Origin: Crocinitomicaceae bacterium
Lineage (GTDB): Bacteria; Bacteroidota; Bacteroidia; Flavobacteriales_D; Crocinitomicaceae
NCBI GenBank assembly: GCA_028689775.1
Contig: JAQVCM010000007.1
Location: 62,001 to 126,000, forward strand
Reading direction: 5' to 3'
DNA: 64,000 nt
Position 1 is the first letter of the stretch, and every line of letters begins with the position of its first letter. The translations under genes were made by a program, and so were the position numbers. Below, one piece after another: positions 1 through 8,901 of this stretch. The notes beneath the pieces were generated by a model that saw only the letters and a list, made by a program, of their open reading frames with translations, was not told the origin of the DNA and did no database searches.

Positions 1-93
1 CTGATTATCCTAATCAATTGGGCTTGGAGTTATTTTACGTCCGATTCTTCTTTGCGTGTTATTTTGTCTTCACCAGAAAAACGAGATAAATAG
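1..93 (+). CDS. C-terminal fragment, probable type II NADH dehydrogenase
   Basis: An open frame enters from the left edge and stops at TAG 91-93, giving 30 residues that begin LIILINWAWSYFTSDSS and end EKRDK. The pattern of a hydrophobic stretch, then NWxWxYFTxD, then a leucine/arginine segment is what I remember from the C-terminal membrane anchor of Bacteroidota NAD(P)/FAD-dependent oxidoreductases of the Ndh (NDH-2) type, which pass electrons from NADH to menaquinone. Only the tail is visible, so the family call is recall of a short motif. The next gene is on the same strand about 50 bases on. Confidence 0.45.
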   Translation: MIILINWAWSYFTSDSSLRVILSSPEKRDK

Positions 94-143
94 AGGGATT
101 CACCTTAGAATTGTCTATATTTACAATCTTGAAATTCAAAGAA

Positions 144-1574
144 ATGAGATACGAAAACAGACTGACAACAGAGGAAAAAGCATTGAAGATTAATTTGATA
201 CCGGAGATTTACGGTTGTTTTGCTGAAATTGGTGCTGGACAAGAAGTTGCAGGAAATTTTTTCAAAGCAGGCGCTAGTTCTGGAACGATTGCCTACACAC
301 AATCTGCGTATGACATGAAAGTGTCGGATTCCATGTACGGTGCTACAAATCGGTATGTTTGTGAAGAACGTTTGAATATGATGTTGTTTACGGAATATGA
401 AACGCTTCGTTATCGATTGCCTGAAAAAGCGAAAGAAACCAAGTTTTTTGCTTTTTGTAATACCGTTGAATCTTTGAATTATCACAAATCCAATCAAGGA
501 CATGGTTGGGTTGGTTTGCGTTTTCAATTGAACAAAGATTCCAAACCAAATGACATTGTTTTACACGTAAAAATGCACGATAATACCAACAGAGCGCAAC
601 AAGCAGCTTTGGGTATTCTAGGAGTCAACTTGGTGCATGCTGCTTATTTTCACAGCGACAATGTGGATGATTTCTTTGCGGCATTGACCGATCGTTTGCC
701 TCCTGAAAAAATTGAAATTGACATGTTACGTGTAACCGGTCCAGACTTTGAACGTGTTGACAATCGGTTTATCGCCTTGAATTTGGTAAAGAAAGATTTA
801 ACGCACGCAACGATGTTTGACATGTGCGGAAACGTGATGCAACCTTCTGAAGCCTTATATAAGAAAAACATTCTTCTAATTCGTGGTCGATTTAGACCGG
901 TTACGAAAGTGCATTTGGACATGATTGAAAATGCTAAAATGCAATTTTTGAAAGAAAAGAATGTCAAGGAAGAAGATGTGGTCATTATTTTTGAATTAAC
1001 CATTCGAGGCCTGACTTCTGATGGTGTAATTTCAGATCGAGATTTTGTAGAACGCACCAATTTACTTGGTTCTTTGGGATATACGGTGATGATTTCAAAC
1101 TACATTCACCATACCAACATGGTGAAATACATCTCAACCATTTCGAGAGGTGAAATCATAGGATTGGTTTTAAATGTCAATAACATCCACACGATTTTTG
1201 ATGAATCCTATTATACCGATGTTTCCGGTGGAATCATGGAAGCTTTGGGAAGAGGTTTTGGTCAAAAAGTGAAAATGTATGTTTATCCTGCGTTGGATAC
1301 AGAAACTGGTCAATTGCATAAATTTGAAGATTTGACAGTAGCACCGCATTTGAGTGGTCTACTAGATTATTTCAAAATGAACAATAAAATTGAGGCAATC
1401 GAAGATTATGACTATGATTTGTTGCATATTTATCCGGGAGATGTACTTCAGAAAATTATTTCTGGAGATGAAACTTGGAAGTTAGATGTTCCAGATCGCG
1501 TAGCCAAAGCGATCACTTTTTTACAAATTTTCGGTTATCAAAGAAAATCTGAAATCAAAGAAACATCAGAATAA
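144..1574 (+). CDS. Nucleotidyltransferase-like protein (often labelled nicotinate-nucleotide adenylyltransferase)
   Basis: This 476-residue protein is conserved in Bacteroidota and is carried in databases under doubtful names (NadD-like or TonB-dependent receptor). The first half has the family signature IYGCFAEIGAGQEVAGNFF and no signal peptide, so a receptor role is unlikely. Near the middle, LIRGRFRPVTKVHLDMI resembles the GxFxPxHxGH loop of class I nucleotidyltransferases, but the first His is Thr and the Gly is missing. The true function is unknown to me; a cytosolic enzyme is inferred. The start is ATG 144, because the longer frame would need a TTG at 111 and the family consensus begins near MRYENRL. 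It ends about 80 bases before the aminotransferase, which has its own promoter. Confidence 0.7.
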   Translation: MRYENRLTTEEKALKINLIPEIYGCFAEIGAGQEVAGNFFKAGASSGTIAYTQSAYDMKVSDSMYGATNRYVCEERLNMMLFTEYETLRYRLPEKAKETKFFAFCNTVESLNYHKSNQGHGWVGLRFQLNKDSKPNDIVLHVKMHDNTNRAQQAALGILGVNLVHAAYFHSDNVDDFFAALTDRLPPEKIEIDMLRVTGPDFERVDNRFIALNLVKKDLTHATMFDMCGNVMQPSEALYKKNILLIRGRFRPVTKVHLDMIENAKMQFLKEKNVKEEDVVIIFELTIRGLTSDGVISDRDFVERTNLLGSLGYTVMISNYIHHTNMVKYISTISRGEIIGLVLNVNNIHTIFDESYYTDVSGGIMEALGRGFGQKVKMYVYPALDTETGQLHKFEDLTVAPHLSGLLDYFKMNNKIEAIEDYDYDLLHIYPGDVLQKIISGDETWKLDVPDRVAKAITFLQIFGYQRKSEIKETSE

Positions 1575-1597
1575 TAACAATTATCTGACTTATTAAA

Positions 1598-1629
1598 TTG
1601 CACGTACGAGCGTTTATTTTTTAGCTTTG
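1598..1629 (+). promoter_or_regulatory. Probable promoter of the aminotransferase gene
   Basis: TTG at 1598-1600 and TAGCTTTG at 1622-1629 fit the Bacteroidota promoter form (-33 TTG, -7 TAnnTTTG) with a 21-base spacer. The ATG at 1656 lies about 26 bases downstream of the -7 box. Confidence 0.55.
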
Positions 1630-1655
1630 TACGTTATTTACACAAAAAACAATAA

Positions 1656-2849
1656 ATGATTCAATTATCAAATCGATTGCTGTCGATGGAAGAGTCGGCA
1701 ACACTAGCAATGTCTCGTATTTCAAGAGAATTAACAGCACAAGGAAAAGATATCATTTCTTTAAGCTTGGGAGAGCCTGATTTCTTCACGCCTCAATTCA
1801 TCAAAGATGCGGCCGTAGAAGCGATGAATCAAAATTTCACAAAGTACACGCCTGTTTCTGGGTATGACGACCTCAGAGAAAGTATTTCAGATAAATTCAA
1901 AAGAGATAATCAACTTAACTATACCAAAGATCAAATCGTTGTTTCCACAGGTGCCAAACAATCCATAGCCAACGTGGTAATGAGTTGTATCAACGCCGGA
2001 GATGAGGTGATTATTCCTGCTCCGTATTGGGTTTCCTACATTGAAATAGTGAAATTAGCGGAAGGAATTCCTGTAATTGTTCAAGCAGAAATTGAAACGA
2101 ACTTTAAAATCACCGCGGCACAATTAGAGAAAGCAATTACGCCAAAAACCAAAATGATGATTTTTTCAACGCCATGTAATCCAACGGGTTCTGTGTACAC
2201 GAAAGAAGAATTGAAAGGTTTGGCAGATGTAATTGTGAAATATCCAAACTTAGTGGTCATCAGCGATGAAATTTATGAGCACATCAATTTTATTGGAAAA
2301 CACGAAAGTTTAGCTCAGTTTCCAGAAGTTTACGACCAAGTTGTTACCATCAATGGAGTTTCCAAAGCGTGGGCAATGACTGGTTGGAGATTAGGTTACA
2401 TCGGTGCTTCGAAGTTAATTGCAGATGCTTGCAACAAAATGCAAGGACAATTTACTTCTGGAACTTGTTCGATCACACAAAAAGCTTCGATCGCAGCAAT
2501 GAAGGCAGATCCTTCTGTTTTGAAAGAGATGGTTACTGCATTTCACGGTCGACGAGATTTGATTTTGAAAGCATTGAATGAGATGCCAGGTGTAATTACA
2601 AATGTTCCAGATGGTGCATTTTATGTTTTCCCTGATATTTCTTCTTTCTTCGGTAAATCAAATGGAGATTTTAAGGTGAACAATGCAGATGATTTATGTG
2701 TTTATTTACTGAGCGATGCAATGGTTGCACTGGTTACTGGTGCTGCTTTTGGAAATGAGAAATGCATTCGAATTTCCTACGCAACTTCAGAAGAGATATT
2801 AACGAAAGCGATGAATCGAGTAAAAGCTTCGCTTGCAAAATTAAAATAA
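1656..2849 (+). CDS. aspC: Aspartate/aromatic aminotransferase, class I
   Basis: A 397-residue PLP-dependent aminotransferase of the fold-type I (AAT-I) class, the usual length for the Ib aspartate aminotransferases. It should transfer the amino group of aspartate to 2-oxoglutarate in the cytosol. Visible motifs are CNPTG near 174-178, SDEIYEH near 203-209, the PLP lysine in NGVSKAWAMTGWRLGY (about Lys237) and the carboxylate-binding arginine in RISYATS near the C-terminus. Substrate range cannot be fixed from sequence. Its TAA shares one base with the ATG of the following sugar kinase gene (TAATG), so the two are probably translated as a coupled pair. Confidence 0.92.
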   Translation: MIQLSNRLLSMEESATLAMSRISRELTAQGKDIISLSLGEPDFFTPQFIKDAAVEAMNQNFTKYTPVSGYDDLRESISDKFKRDNQLNYTKDQIVVSTGAKQSIANVVMSCINAGDEVIIPAPYWVSYIEIVKLAEGIPVIVQAEIETNFKITAAQLEKAITPKTKMMIFSTPCNPTGSVYTKEELKGLADVIVKYPNLVVISDEIYEHINFIGKHESLAQFPEVYDQVVTINGVSKAWAMTGWRLGYIGASKLIADACNKMQGQFTSGTCSITQKASIAAMKADPSVLKEMVTAFHGRRDLILKALNEMPGVITNVPDGAFYVFPDISSFFGKSNGDFKVNNADDLCVYLLSDAMVALVTGAAFGNEKCIRISYATSEEILTKAMNRVKASLAKLK

Positions 2850-3838
2850 TGAATATTCAGTCACTTTTCGATCAGTTTTCCAAGAAACGTATTGTTGTTT
2901 TGGGTGATGTCATGTTGGATACGTATTTGCGTGGTGGCGTTCACCGCGTAAGTCCTGAAGCACCTGTTCCCATTGTGAGTTTGCACAAAGAGGAAGACCG
3001 TTTAGGTGGTGCAGCAAATGTAGCGCTAAACATTGTTTCTTTGGGTGCTGAGGCGATTATGTGTTCGGTAATCGGAAGTGATCAACAAGGAGATAGATTG
3101 GTTGATTTGTTGGATGAAAGTGGTATTTCGAATCAAGGAATTGTGCGAAGTGAAAACCGAAAAACAACCATCAAAACCAGGGTGATTGGGAACAATCAGC
3201 AATTGTTACGTATTGACTCTGAACAAACAGACGACATTTCAGCACTTGAAGAAAATGTACTGTTTGAGAAAATTGATGAATTGATTGCAACTGGAATTGA
3301 TGCCTTGGTCTTTGAAGATTATAACAAAGGTGTTCTGACCGCAAATGTGATTGAAACCATCATTTCAAAATGCAAAGCAGCGAATGTTTTGACAACTGTT
3401 GATCCAAAGAAAGATCATTTCTTGGATTACAGAGGCGTTGATTTATTCAAACCAAATCTCAAAGAATTGAAAGAAGGATTGGATGTTCAATTCTCCATTC
3501 TAAACAAAGATGATTTTGAAAAAGCGGTTAGCCAATTGGAATCGATTTTAAACAATAGAATTACCTTTATTACACTTTCAGAGCACGGTGTTTTCATCCA
3601 AGAAGCGAAGGAAAAGGTGTACATTCCAGCGCACTTGAGAAACATCACAGATGTAAGTGGAGCAGGAGACACGGTAATAAGCGTTGCGACTTTATGTTTG
3701 GCAGCAGGATTAGAAATCAAAAACATTGCAGCGATTGCCAATTTAGCCGGCGGATTAGTTTGTGAGCAAAGTGGCGTAGTCAGCATTGAGAAAGATCAAT
3801 TGAGATCTGAATTAGAAAGATTGAAAATAAATTTATAG
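2849..3838 (+). CDS. PfkB-family sugar kinase, heptose-7-phosphate kinase (RfaE/HldE N-domain) like
   Basis: The 329-residue product begins MNIQSLFDQFSKKRIVVLGD. It has the ribokinase-fold signatures GGAANVALN near residue 55 and DVSGAGDTVI near residue 271, where the Asp of GAGD is the catalytic base. The N-terminal stretch GDVMLDTYLRGGVHRVSPEAP closely follows the RfaE/HldE kinase domain, which makes D-glycero-beta-D-manno-heptose 1,7-bisphosphate for LPS core. The nucleotidyltransferase half of HldE is absent, so it is a stand-alone kinase. ATG 2849 is chosen because it overlaps the upstream stop and matches the family start; the open frame extends further upstream inside aspC. Exact substrate is inferred. 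Confidence 0.85.
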   Translation: MNIQSLFDQFSKKRIVVLGDVMLDTYLRGGVHRVSPEAPVPIVSLHKEEDRLGGAANVALNIVSLGAEAIMCSVIGSDQQGDRLVDLLDESGISNQGIVRSENRKTTIKTRVIGNNQQLLRIDSEQTDDISALEENVLFEKIDELIATGIDALVFEDYNKGVLTANVIETIISKCKAANVLTTVDPKKDHFLDYRGVDLFKPNLKELKEGLDVQFSILNKDDFEKAVSQLESILNNRITFITLSEHGVFIQEAKEKVYIPAHLRNITDVSGAGDTVISVATLCLAAGLEIKNIAAIANLAGGLVCEQSGVVSIEKDQLRSELERLKINL

Positions 3839-3882
3839 AATCAGCAATAAAACTGATGTAAAACTTCCAAATAGACAAGAAA

Positions 3883-4614
3883 ATGGAAAGAAAAGAAGTA
3901 AAACCTTACGGTGACAGTAACAGAAGTAAAAAAGAAGAAGTTGCTGAAATGTTCAACAATATTTCTGGTAAATATGATTTCTTAAATCATTTTCTTTCGT
4001 TGGGAATTGATAAACTGTGGAGAAAGAAAGCAGTCAAAATGCTGAAAGAAATTCAGCCAAAAAGAATTTTAGACATTGCAACTGGTACGGGAGATTTCGC
4101 AATTGAAAGTCTTTCTTTGGCGCCAACTGAAGTTGTTGGTATTGATATTTCTGAGGGAATGCTGGATAAAGGCCGTGAAAAAATGGTTAAAAGAAAGGTG
4201 GATAATATCATTTCCATGCGTTTGGGAGATTCAGAAGATTTACCATTTGAAGATAATTATTTTGATGCCTTGACAGTTGGTTTTGGAGTGAGAAACTTCC
4301 AAAATTTAGAGAAAGGTTTGGCAGAAATGCTGCGCGTTGTTCGCCCAGGTGGAAAATTAATCATCTTGGAATTTTCGAAACCGAAAAAATTTCCAGTGAA
4401 GCAATATTTCCATTTTCACTCTAAATACGTCATCCCGTTTTTTGGTAAAACAATCTCAAAAGATGCAAGTGCCTACACCTATTTACCCGAATCAGTTGCT
4501 GCTTTTCCAGAAGGTAAAGATTTTGAAGAGGTATTGATTCGTTTGAATTATAAAAATGTCGATGCAACCACAGTTTCTGGTGGTATTGCAACAATCTATA
4601 GTGGTACAAAGTAA
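3883..4614 (+). CDS. ubiE: Demethylmenaquinone methyltransferase
   Basis: A 243-residue class I SAM methyltransferase of the UbiE/MenG family, which methylates demethylmenaquinone in the last step of menaquinone synthesis (the quinone expected in Bacteroidota). The N-terminus carries the family motif around [19 protein letters not shown]. The SAM-binding motif [12 protein letters not shown] is at about 65-76, and the UbiE signature GVRNF follows near 145. Length is typical. It lies 38 bases before porT; I recall this ubiE-porT pairing from other flavobacteria, which supports both calls. Confidence 0.95.
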   Translation: MERKEVKPYGDSNRSKKEEVAEMFNNISGKYDFLNHFLSLGIDKLWRKKAVKMLKEIQPKRILDIATGTGDFAIESLSLAPTEVVGIDISEGMLDKGREKMVKRKVDNIISMRLGDSEDLPFEDNYFDALTVGFGVRNFQNLEKGLAEMLRVVRPGGKLIILEFSKPKKFPVKQYFHFHSKYVIPFFGKTISKDASAYTYLPESVAAFPEGKDFEEVLIRLNYKNVDATTVSGGIATIYSGTK

Positions 4615-4651
4615 ATAACAATAAATAAGCGCATTTTTCGTTTTTTAAAAC

Positions 4652-5386
4652 ATGTTGATTCACATCAAATATTGGATATTTCTGATTGTACTACTTGGTA
4701 GTTCACTTCTTTTTGCGCAACCTGAAAAGGTGAAAAATTATCGAAAATTTGACAATCGATTGTTGCATTTTGGTTTTACACTCGGTTTCAATTCAGCAGA
4801 TTTCTCGACCTATCCAGTTACCGGTGCGTATGAGTTGTATGGCGTGACTGCGATCGAAAATAAAAGTCAGCCAGGTGGTCAAGTTGGAATTTTAACAACG
4901 ATGAAATTAGGACATCCCGTAGCTCGTTTGCGATTTATACCAACCTTGTCTTTTCAAGAACGCGTATTGACCTATTATTATCTGAATCCAAGTCCAAATC
5001 CAGGAAAGAAACTGGAAATTACCAACGAAGAACGTTTAAATTCAGTGAATATTGATCTGCCTTTGATGTTGCAATTCAGAACAACGAGGTATAACAATTT
5101 TGCCGCTTACGCCTTAGTTGGTGCGCAGTATTCTGTCGATTTACAGTCGCAGGAAAAGGTGACGCAATCGTACAATAATCCCTTTATAAAAATCAAGAAA
5201 CACGATTATCAAGGACAAGTTGGTGGTGGAGTTGAATTTTTCTTGCCGTATTTTAAATTGGGATTGGAGTTAAAGTATTCTCAAAGCTTTGGAAATGTCA
5301 TGGTCCAAGATGAATCTCCTGTTTCACTTCCGCTAGATCGATTGTATAATCGAGTTTGGTGGTTCTCACTTATTTTTGAAGGATAA
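4652..5386 (+). CDS. porT: PorT-family type IX secretion outer membrane protein
   Basis: The 244-residue product has an N-terminal hydrophobic segment (residues 6-22) ending SLLFAQP, consistent with Sec export. An outer-membrane beta-barrel pattern follows, with alternating hydrophobic strands and many Tyr/Phe, ending NRVWWFSLIFEG with a C-terminal aromatic-rich strand. Size, the N-terminal FGFTLGFNSADF pattern and the position directly after ubiE match PorT/SprT, a component needed for T9SS function in Porphyromonas and Flavobacterium. The T9SS cargo proteins at 10.5, 25.7 and 27 kb agree with a working system. The main alternative is a generic outer-membrane beta-barrel of unknown role. Confidence 0.85.
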   Translation: MLIHIKYWIFLIVLLGSSLLFAQPEKVKNYRKFDNRLLHFGFTLGFNSADFSTYPVTGAYELYGVTAIENKSQPGGQVGILTTMKLGHPVARLRFIPTLSFQERVLTYYYLNPSPNPGKKLEITNEERLNSVNIDLPLMLQFRTTRYNNFAAYALVGAQYSVDLQSQEKVTQSYNNPFIKIKKHDYQGQVGGGVEFFLPYFKLGLELKYSQSFGNVMVQDESPVSLPLDRLYNRVWWFSLIFEG

Positions 5387-5471
5387 TTCAATCGCTTTTT
5401 TCACTTAATTTTTTCTAATTATCACACTTTAAGTGATTTAAGCTTGTGTTTCTATCTTTTGATCATTCATA

Positions 5472-5575
5472 ATTCCAACATTGCATAGACAGTATTCCAA
5501 TATTGCATAGAGTTAATTCCAATATTGCATAAAGATTATTCCAATATTACATAAGTTTTATTCCACTTTTACATA
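5472..5575. repeat. Five 22-bp direct repeats (iterons)
   Basis: Five copies of a 16-base unit, consensus attccaatattgcata, start at 5472, 5494, 5516, 5538 and 5560. Each is separated by six non-conserved bases, so the period is exactly 22 bp, about two helical turns. The first three copies are nearly identical; the fourth changes gcata to acata, and the fifth is the most diverged. The array ends 22 bases before the ATG of the DUF4143 ATPase. Equal spacing on one helix face suggests cooperative binding of a protein, with autoregulation by the adjacent gene as one option. Confidence 0.85.
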
Positions 5576-5584
5576 AATTATGCG

Positions 5585-5592
5585 TAATTTTG
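5585..5592 (+). promoter_or_regulatory. Possible -7 box of the DUF4143 ATPase gene
   Basis: TAATTTTG matches the TAnnTTTG -7 consensus. It ends four bases before ATG 5597, so a transcript starting there would be leaderless or nearly so, and the -33 region would fall inside the last iteron. No better box was found nearer the start of the array. Confidence 0.35.
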
Positions 5593-5596
5593 GTTT

Positions 5597-6751
5597 ATGA
5601 TATTTCGGAATTCTAAAGAAAAGATTTTGGAGATGATTCAAAAGTTTCCTATCGTAGTGTTCACCGGCCCAAGACAGTCGGGCAAAACTACCTTAAGTCG
5701 CATCGTCTTTCCAAACTATAGGTATGTCTCTCTTGAAAATCCTGACAATTTATTGTTTGCTCAAAATGATCCGAAAGGATTTTTGAAAATTTACGATAAA
5801 TTCGTAATCATTGACGAAGCCCAAAATGCACCTCATTTATTTTCATACCTACAACAGATTGTTGACGATTCTGGAATCAGCGGACAGTTTATTTTGAGTG
5901 GTTCTCAGAATTTTTTAATGCTAGAACGAATCACGCAAAGTTTAGCTGGAAGAGTTTATATCATGGAACTGTTGCCACTTTCTTATTCAGAAATCGCAAC
6001 TGTGAAAACGCAAACGGTTTTTGAATCCATTGTAAATGGCGGATATCCGAGGCTATATGACAAATTAATCGCACCTTCTGATTTCTATCCTTCCTACATT
6101 CAGACATATATAGAACGAGATGTGAGAACGATGGTTCAAGTTCAAGATTTGAGTTTGTTTCGGAAATTCATCGATTTATGTGCCCATCACGTAGGTCAAA
6201 TTTTTAACGCGAATCATTTCTCAAAGTTATTGGGCTTGGACATCAAGACGATTCAACGTTGGATGTCAATTCTTGAAACGAGTTACATTGCATTTACTTT
6301 AAAGCCATGGCATAAAAACTTTCATAAAAGGATTGTCAAATCAGCGAAACTTTATTTCTATGATACTGGATTGGTAAGTCATTTGTTGGGACTTGATGCG
6401 GCGGATGAAATTCATTCAAGTACTTATAAAGGAGCGTTGTTTGAAAATTATGCATTGCTTGAAATCATGAAGTTTCATAAGAATAAAGGAATGAATCGGA
6501 ATTATTACTTTTGGAGAGACAGCAACGGCAATGAAATTGATTTGATTATCGAAAAAGGGTTAAAGGTTCAATGTGTTGAAATGAAATCATCTGAAACGGT
6601 AAAAAGTGAGTTTTTAAAATCGTTACATTATTTGGATGACTTAGATTCAACCTTAATCTTCAATCATTATTTGATCAATACACAAGACGCAAGTCAGGTA
6701 AGAACCAAAGAAACCATTTTAAGTTGGAATGAAATTGAAATGATTGGTTAA
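5597..6751 (+). CDS. AAA+ ATPase with DUF4143 (PD-(D/E)XK-like) C-terminal domain
   Basis: The 384-residue protein starts in the usual way for the family (MIFRNSKEKILEMIQKFPIV). Walker A is GPRQSGKT near residue 26, Walker B is VIIDEAQ near residue 74, and SGSQNFLM is the sensor region. The C-terminal DUF4143 part contains FENYALLEI, NEIDLII and VEMKSSE, an E...D...ExK arrangement like restriction-endonuclease-fold nucleases. The biological role of these widespread proteins is unknown; defence, toxin-antitoxin and DNA-maintenance roles have all been suggested. It stands alone, with its own iteron-bearing upstream region, and looks like an accessory gene set between housekeeping genes. Confidence 0.88.
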   Translation: MIFRNSKEKILEMIQKFPIVVFTGPRQSGKTTLSRIVFPNYRYVSLENPDNLLFAQNDPKGFLKIYDKFVIIDEAQNAPHLFSYLQQIVDDSGISGQFILSGSQNFLMLERITQSLAGRVYIMELLPLSYSEIATVKTQTVFESIVNGGYPRLYDKLIAPSDFYPSYIQTYIERDVRTMVQVQDLSLFRKFIDLCAHHVGQIFNANHFSKLLGLDIKTIQRWMSILETSYIAFTLKPWHKNFHKRIVKSAKLYFYDTGLVSHLLGLDAADEIHSSTYKGALFENYALLEIMKFHKNKGMNRNYYFWRDSNGNEIDLIIEKGLKVQCVEMKSSETVKSEFLKSLHYLDDLDSTLIFNHYLINTQDASQVRTKETILSWNEIEMIG

Positions 6752-6809
6752 AAGTAGAAAGGTTTTGAAACTCCAGAATAATTATTCTAAATCTATTTTA
6801 AAATCCTGC

Positions 6810-6817
6810 TAACTTTG
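6810..6817 (+). promoter_or_regulatory. -7 box upstream of the FAD oxidoreductase gene
   Basis: TAACTTTG matches TAnnTTTG and lies 29 bases before ATG 6847. No clear -33 TTG at the ideal spacing was seen. Confidence 0.4.
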
Positions 6818-6846
6818 TATTTCATTCTGTTTAGCAATCCTTTTCA

Positions 6847-8388
6847 ATGAGTTTACAAGTCCAATTTCAAATTTCGGTTGAAGAAGCCAAAGATTCTGAG
6901 TTTTTAAGATCTAAAATCGCACAAGAACTCAATCTCACAGCTGATTCTTTTCAATTCAAATGGAGAAAAAGATCCATCGATGCCCGTAAAAGGCAATTGA
7001 AAATAAACGCAACTTTTGATGTTTTTTTAACAGAAGAAGAAATTGTAAAACCGATTTACTTTGTTTCTCAAAATGTTTCAGATAAAAAAGCTGTTGCCAT
7101 CATCGGTGCTGGTCCTGCTGGTTTGTATGCCGCATTGAGAGCCATTGAACGAGGATTGAAACCAATCATTTTTGAGCGTGGAAAAGACGTTCGCGCTCGA
7201 AGAAGAGATTTGGCAACGTTGAATAAAGAATCCATAGTCAATCCAGAATCAAATTATTGTTTTGGTGAAGGAGGAGCAGGAACGTATTCAGATGGGAAAT
7301 TATATACGCGCTCTAAAAAGCGAGGAAACGTGTTGAAAGCGATGGAATGGTTTGTTCATTTCGGTGCACCAGAAGATATTTTGGTAGATGCACATCCGCA
7401 CATTGGAACCAATAAATTGCCTCAGTTGATTGTCAACATGCGAGAAGCAATCAAGGAAGCAGGCGGAGAAGTTCATTTCGATGCTAAAATGACAGATCTT
7501 TTTATTGAGAACGAACAAGTCACAGGCCTAGAAATCAATCACAATACGAAACACGAATTTGATAACATCATCTTAGCAACTGGTCACTCCGCGCGCGATA
7601 TTTTCGAATTGCTGCATGTCAAAGGTTTGGAGTTAAAAGCCAAAGGATTTGCATTGGGTGTTCGCGTAGAACATGCACAAGAATTGATTGATAAAATACA
7701 ATATCACGGACGAGTAAACGACGATTTTCTTCCGCCTGCAACCTATTCTTTGGTTACGCAAGTAGAAGGAAGTGGTGTTTATTCATTTTGCATGTGTCCC
7801 GGCGGAATTATTGCGCCTTGTGCCACTGCTGACGGAGAAGTTGTAACCAATGGATGGTCGCCATCGAAACGAAATAATCCATATTCCAATTCTGGAATCG
7901 TTGTCAGCGTTGAACCGGAAGAATTACCAAATTGGAAAGAGAATCCGTTTGTTTGTCTTGATTTTCAAAAACACGTTGAGAAAACCTGTTGGGAAGCTGC
8001 TGGAAAAACACAACAAGTTCCAGCGCAATGCATGAAAGATTTTGTGGATGGGAAAGTTTCAACGTCATTTCCAAGATCTTCGTATCAACCAGGAATTGTT
8101 AGCGTCGATTTAAATAAAGTTTTACCTGATTTTATCGCGCGGAAATTGCGAAAAGCATTTGTTGATTTTGGAAAGAAAATGCCTGGTTATTTGACCAATG
8201 ACGCAGTTTTACACGCGCCAGAATCCAGAACAAGTTCTCCAATTCAGATTCCGAGAGATGAAGAAACCTTGCAGCACCCGCAAGCAAAAGGATTGTTTCC
8301 GTGTGCTGAAGGCGCAGGTTATGCTGGTGGAATTATCTCTGCAGCAATTGACGGTATTAAATGCATCGACGCCATTCTAATCGACTAA
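6847..8388 (+). CDS. FAD-dependent dehydrogenase (COG2509-like), function unknown
   Basis: A 513-residue cytosolic flavoprotein. After an N-terminal domain of about 80 residues comes the dinucleotide-binding motif VAIIGAGPAGLYAALRA and the FERG continuation near residue 115. The cysteine-containing segments YCFGEGGAGTYSDGKLYTR and FCMCPGGIIAPCATADGEV are typical of this uncharacterised family. The C-terminus EGAGYAGGIISAAIDGIK closes the FAD site. The substrate is unknown. Start ATG 6847 is the only sensible one. It is followed at two bases by trmL, so the two are probably co-transcribed. Confidence 0.85.
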   Translation: MSLQVQFQISVEEAKDSEFLRSKIAQELNLTADSFQFKWRKRSIDARKRQLKINATFDVFLTEEEIVKPIYFVSQNVSDKKAVAIIGAGPAGLYAALRAIERGLKPIIFERGKDVRARRRDLATLNKESIVNPESNYCFGEGGAGTYSDGKLYTRSKKRGNVLKAMEWFVHFGAPEDILVDAHPHIGTNKLPQLIVNMREAIKEAGGEVHFDAKMTDLFIENEQVTGLEINHNTKHEFDNIILATGHSARDIFELLHVKGLELKAKGFALGVRVEHAQELIDKIQYHGRVNDDFLPPATYSLVTQVEGSGVYSFCMCPGGIIAPCATADGEVVTNGWSPSKRNNPYSNSGIVVSVEPEELPNWKENPFVCLDFQKHVEKTCWEAAGKTQQVPAQCMKDFVDGKVSTSFPRSSYQPGIVSVDLNKVLPDFIARKLRKAFVDFGKKMPGYLTNDAVLHAPESRTSSPIQIPRDEETLQHPQAKGLFPCAEGAGYAGGIISAAIDGIKCIDAILID

Positions 8389-8390
8389 CA

Positions 8391-8885
8391 ATGAACATGG
8401 AAAACGTAATTGATAAATACGATCAACTGAATTTTAACATCGTGTTGGTAGAACCTCAAATTCCAAATAACACAGGAAATGTTGGTCGTTTGTGTGTAGC
8501 AACCAAAAGCCGTTTGCATTTAATTGGACCGTATGGATTTGAAATTTCAGACGCTCGATTGAAACGGGCAGGGTTGGATTATTGGAAAGATTTAGAAGTT
8601 TGTTATTATGACTCTTTTCAACAATGGTATGATACCGTGGAAGATCCAAGCAGAGTTTTCTTTTTTACGGCCAATACTGATCAATCTTTTTATAAAAATG
8701 AACTTCAAAAAGGAGATTATCTAGTTTTTGGAAAAGAGGCAACTGGTTTAAGTTCTGAAATCACACAACAATTTCAAAAGCAATTAGTCACCATCCCTTT
8801 TCCAGGAAAAGTAAGAAGTTTCAATTTGGCCAATGCCGTTGCAATTGCCGCTTCTGAAGGTTTGCGACAACTAGCTCTTCCATAA
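8391..8885 (+). CDS. trmL: tRNA (cytidine(34)-2'-O)-methyltransferase
   Basis: The 164-residue product belongs to the SPOUT superfamily and should 2'-O-methylate the wobble base 34 of certain leucine tRNAs using SAM. Visible motifs are the N-terminal VEPQIPNNTGNVGRLC, the knot segment LVFGKEATGL near residue 117, and IPFPGKVRSFNLANAVAIAASE, whose NLANAVAIA is the trefoil-knot signature of TrmL/TrmH enzymes. ATG 8391 is chosen over the upstream in-frame codon at 8361, which lies inside the preceding gene. MNMENV leaves ATG 8397 as an equal alternative. Length is normal. Confidence 0.92.
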   Translation: MNMENVIDKYDQLNFNIVLVEPQIPNNTGNVGRLCVATKSRLHLIGPYGFEISDARLKRAGLDYWKDLEVCYYDSFQQWYDTVEDPSRVFFFTANTDQSFYKNELQKGDYLVFGKEATGLSSEITQQFQKQLVTIPFPGKVRSFNLANAVAIAASEGLRQLALP

Positions 8886-8901
8886 GATCTAGCATGGAAA
8901 T

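Noticed and set aside
5472..5575. Possible CRISPR array
   Set aside because: The spacers are only six bases, the period is 22 bp and there is no cas gene; iterons fit better.
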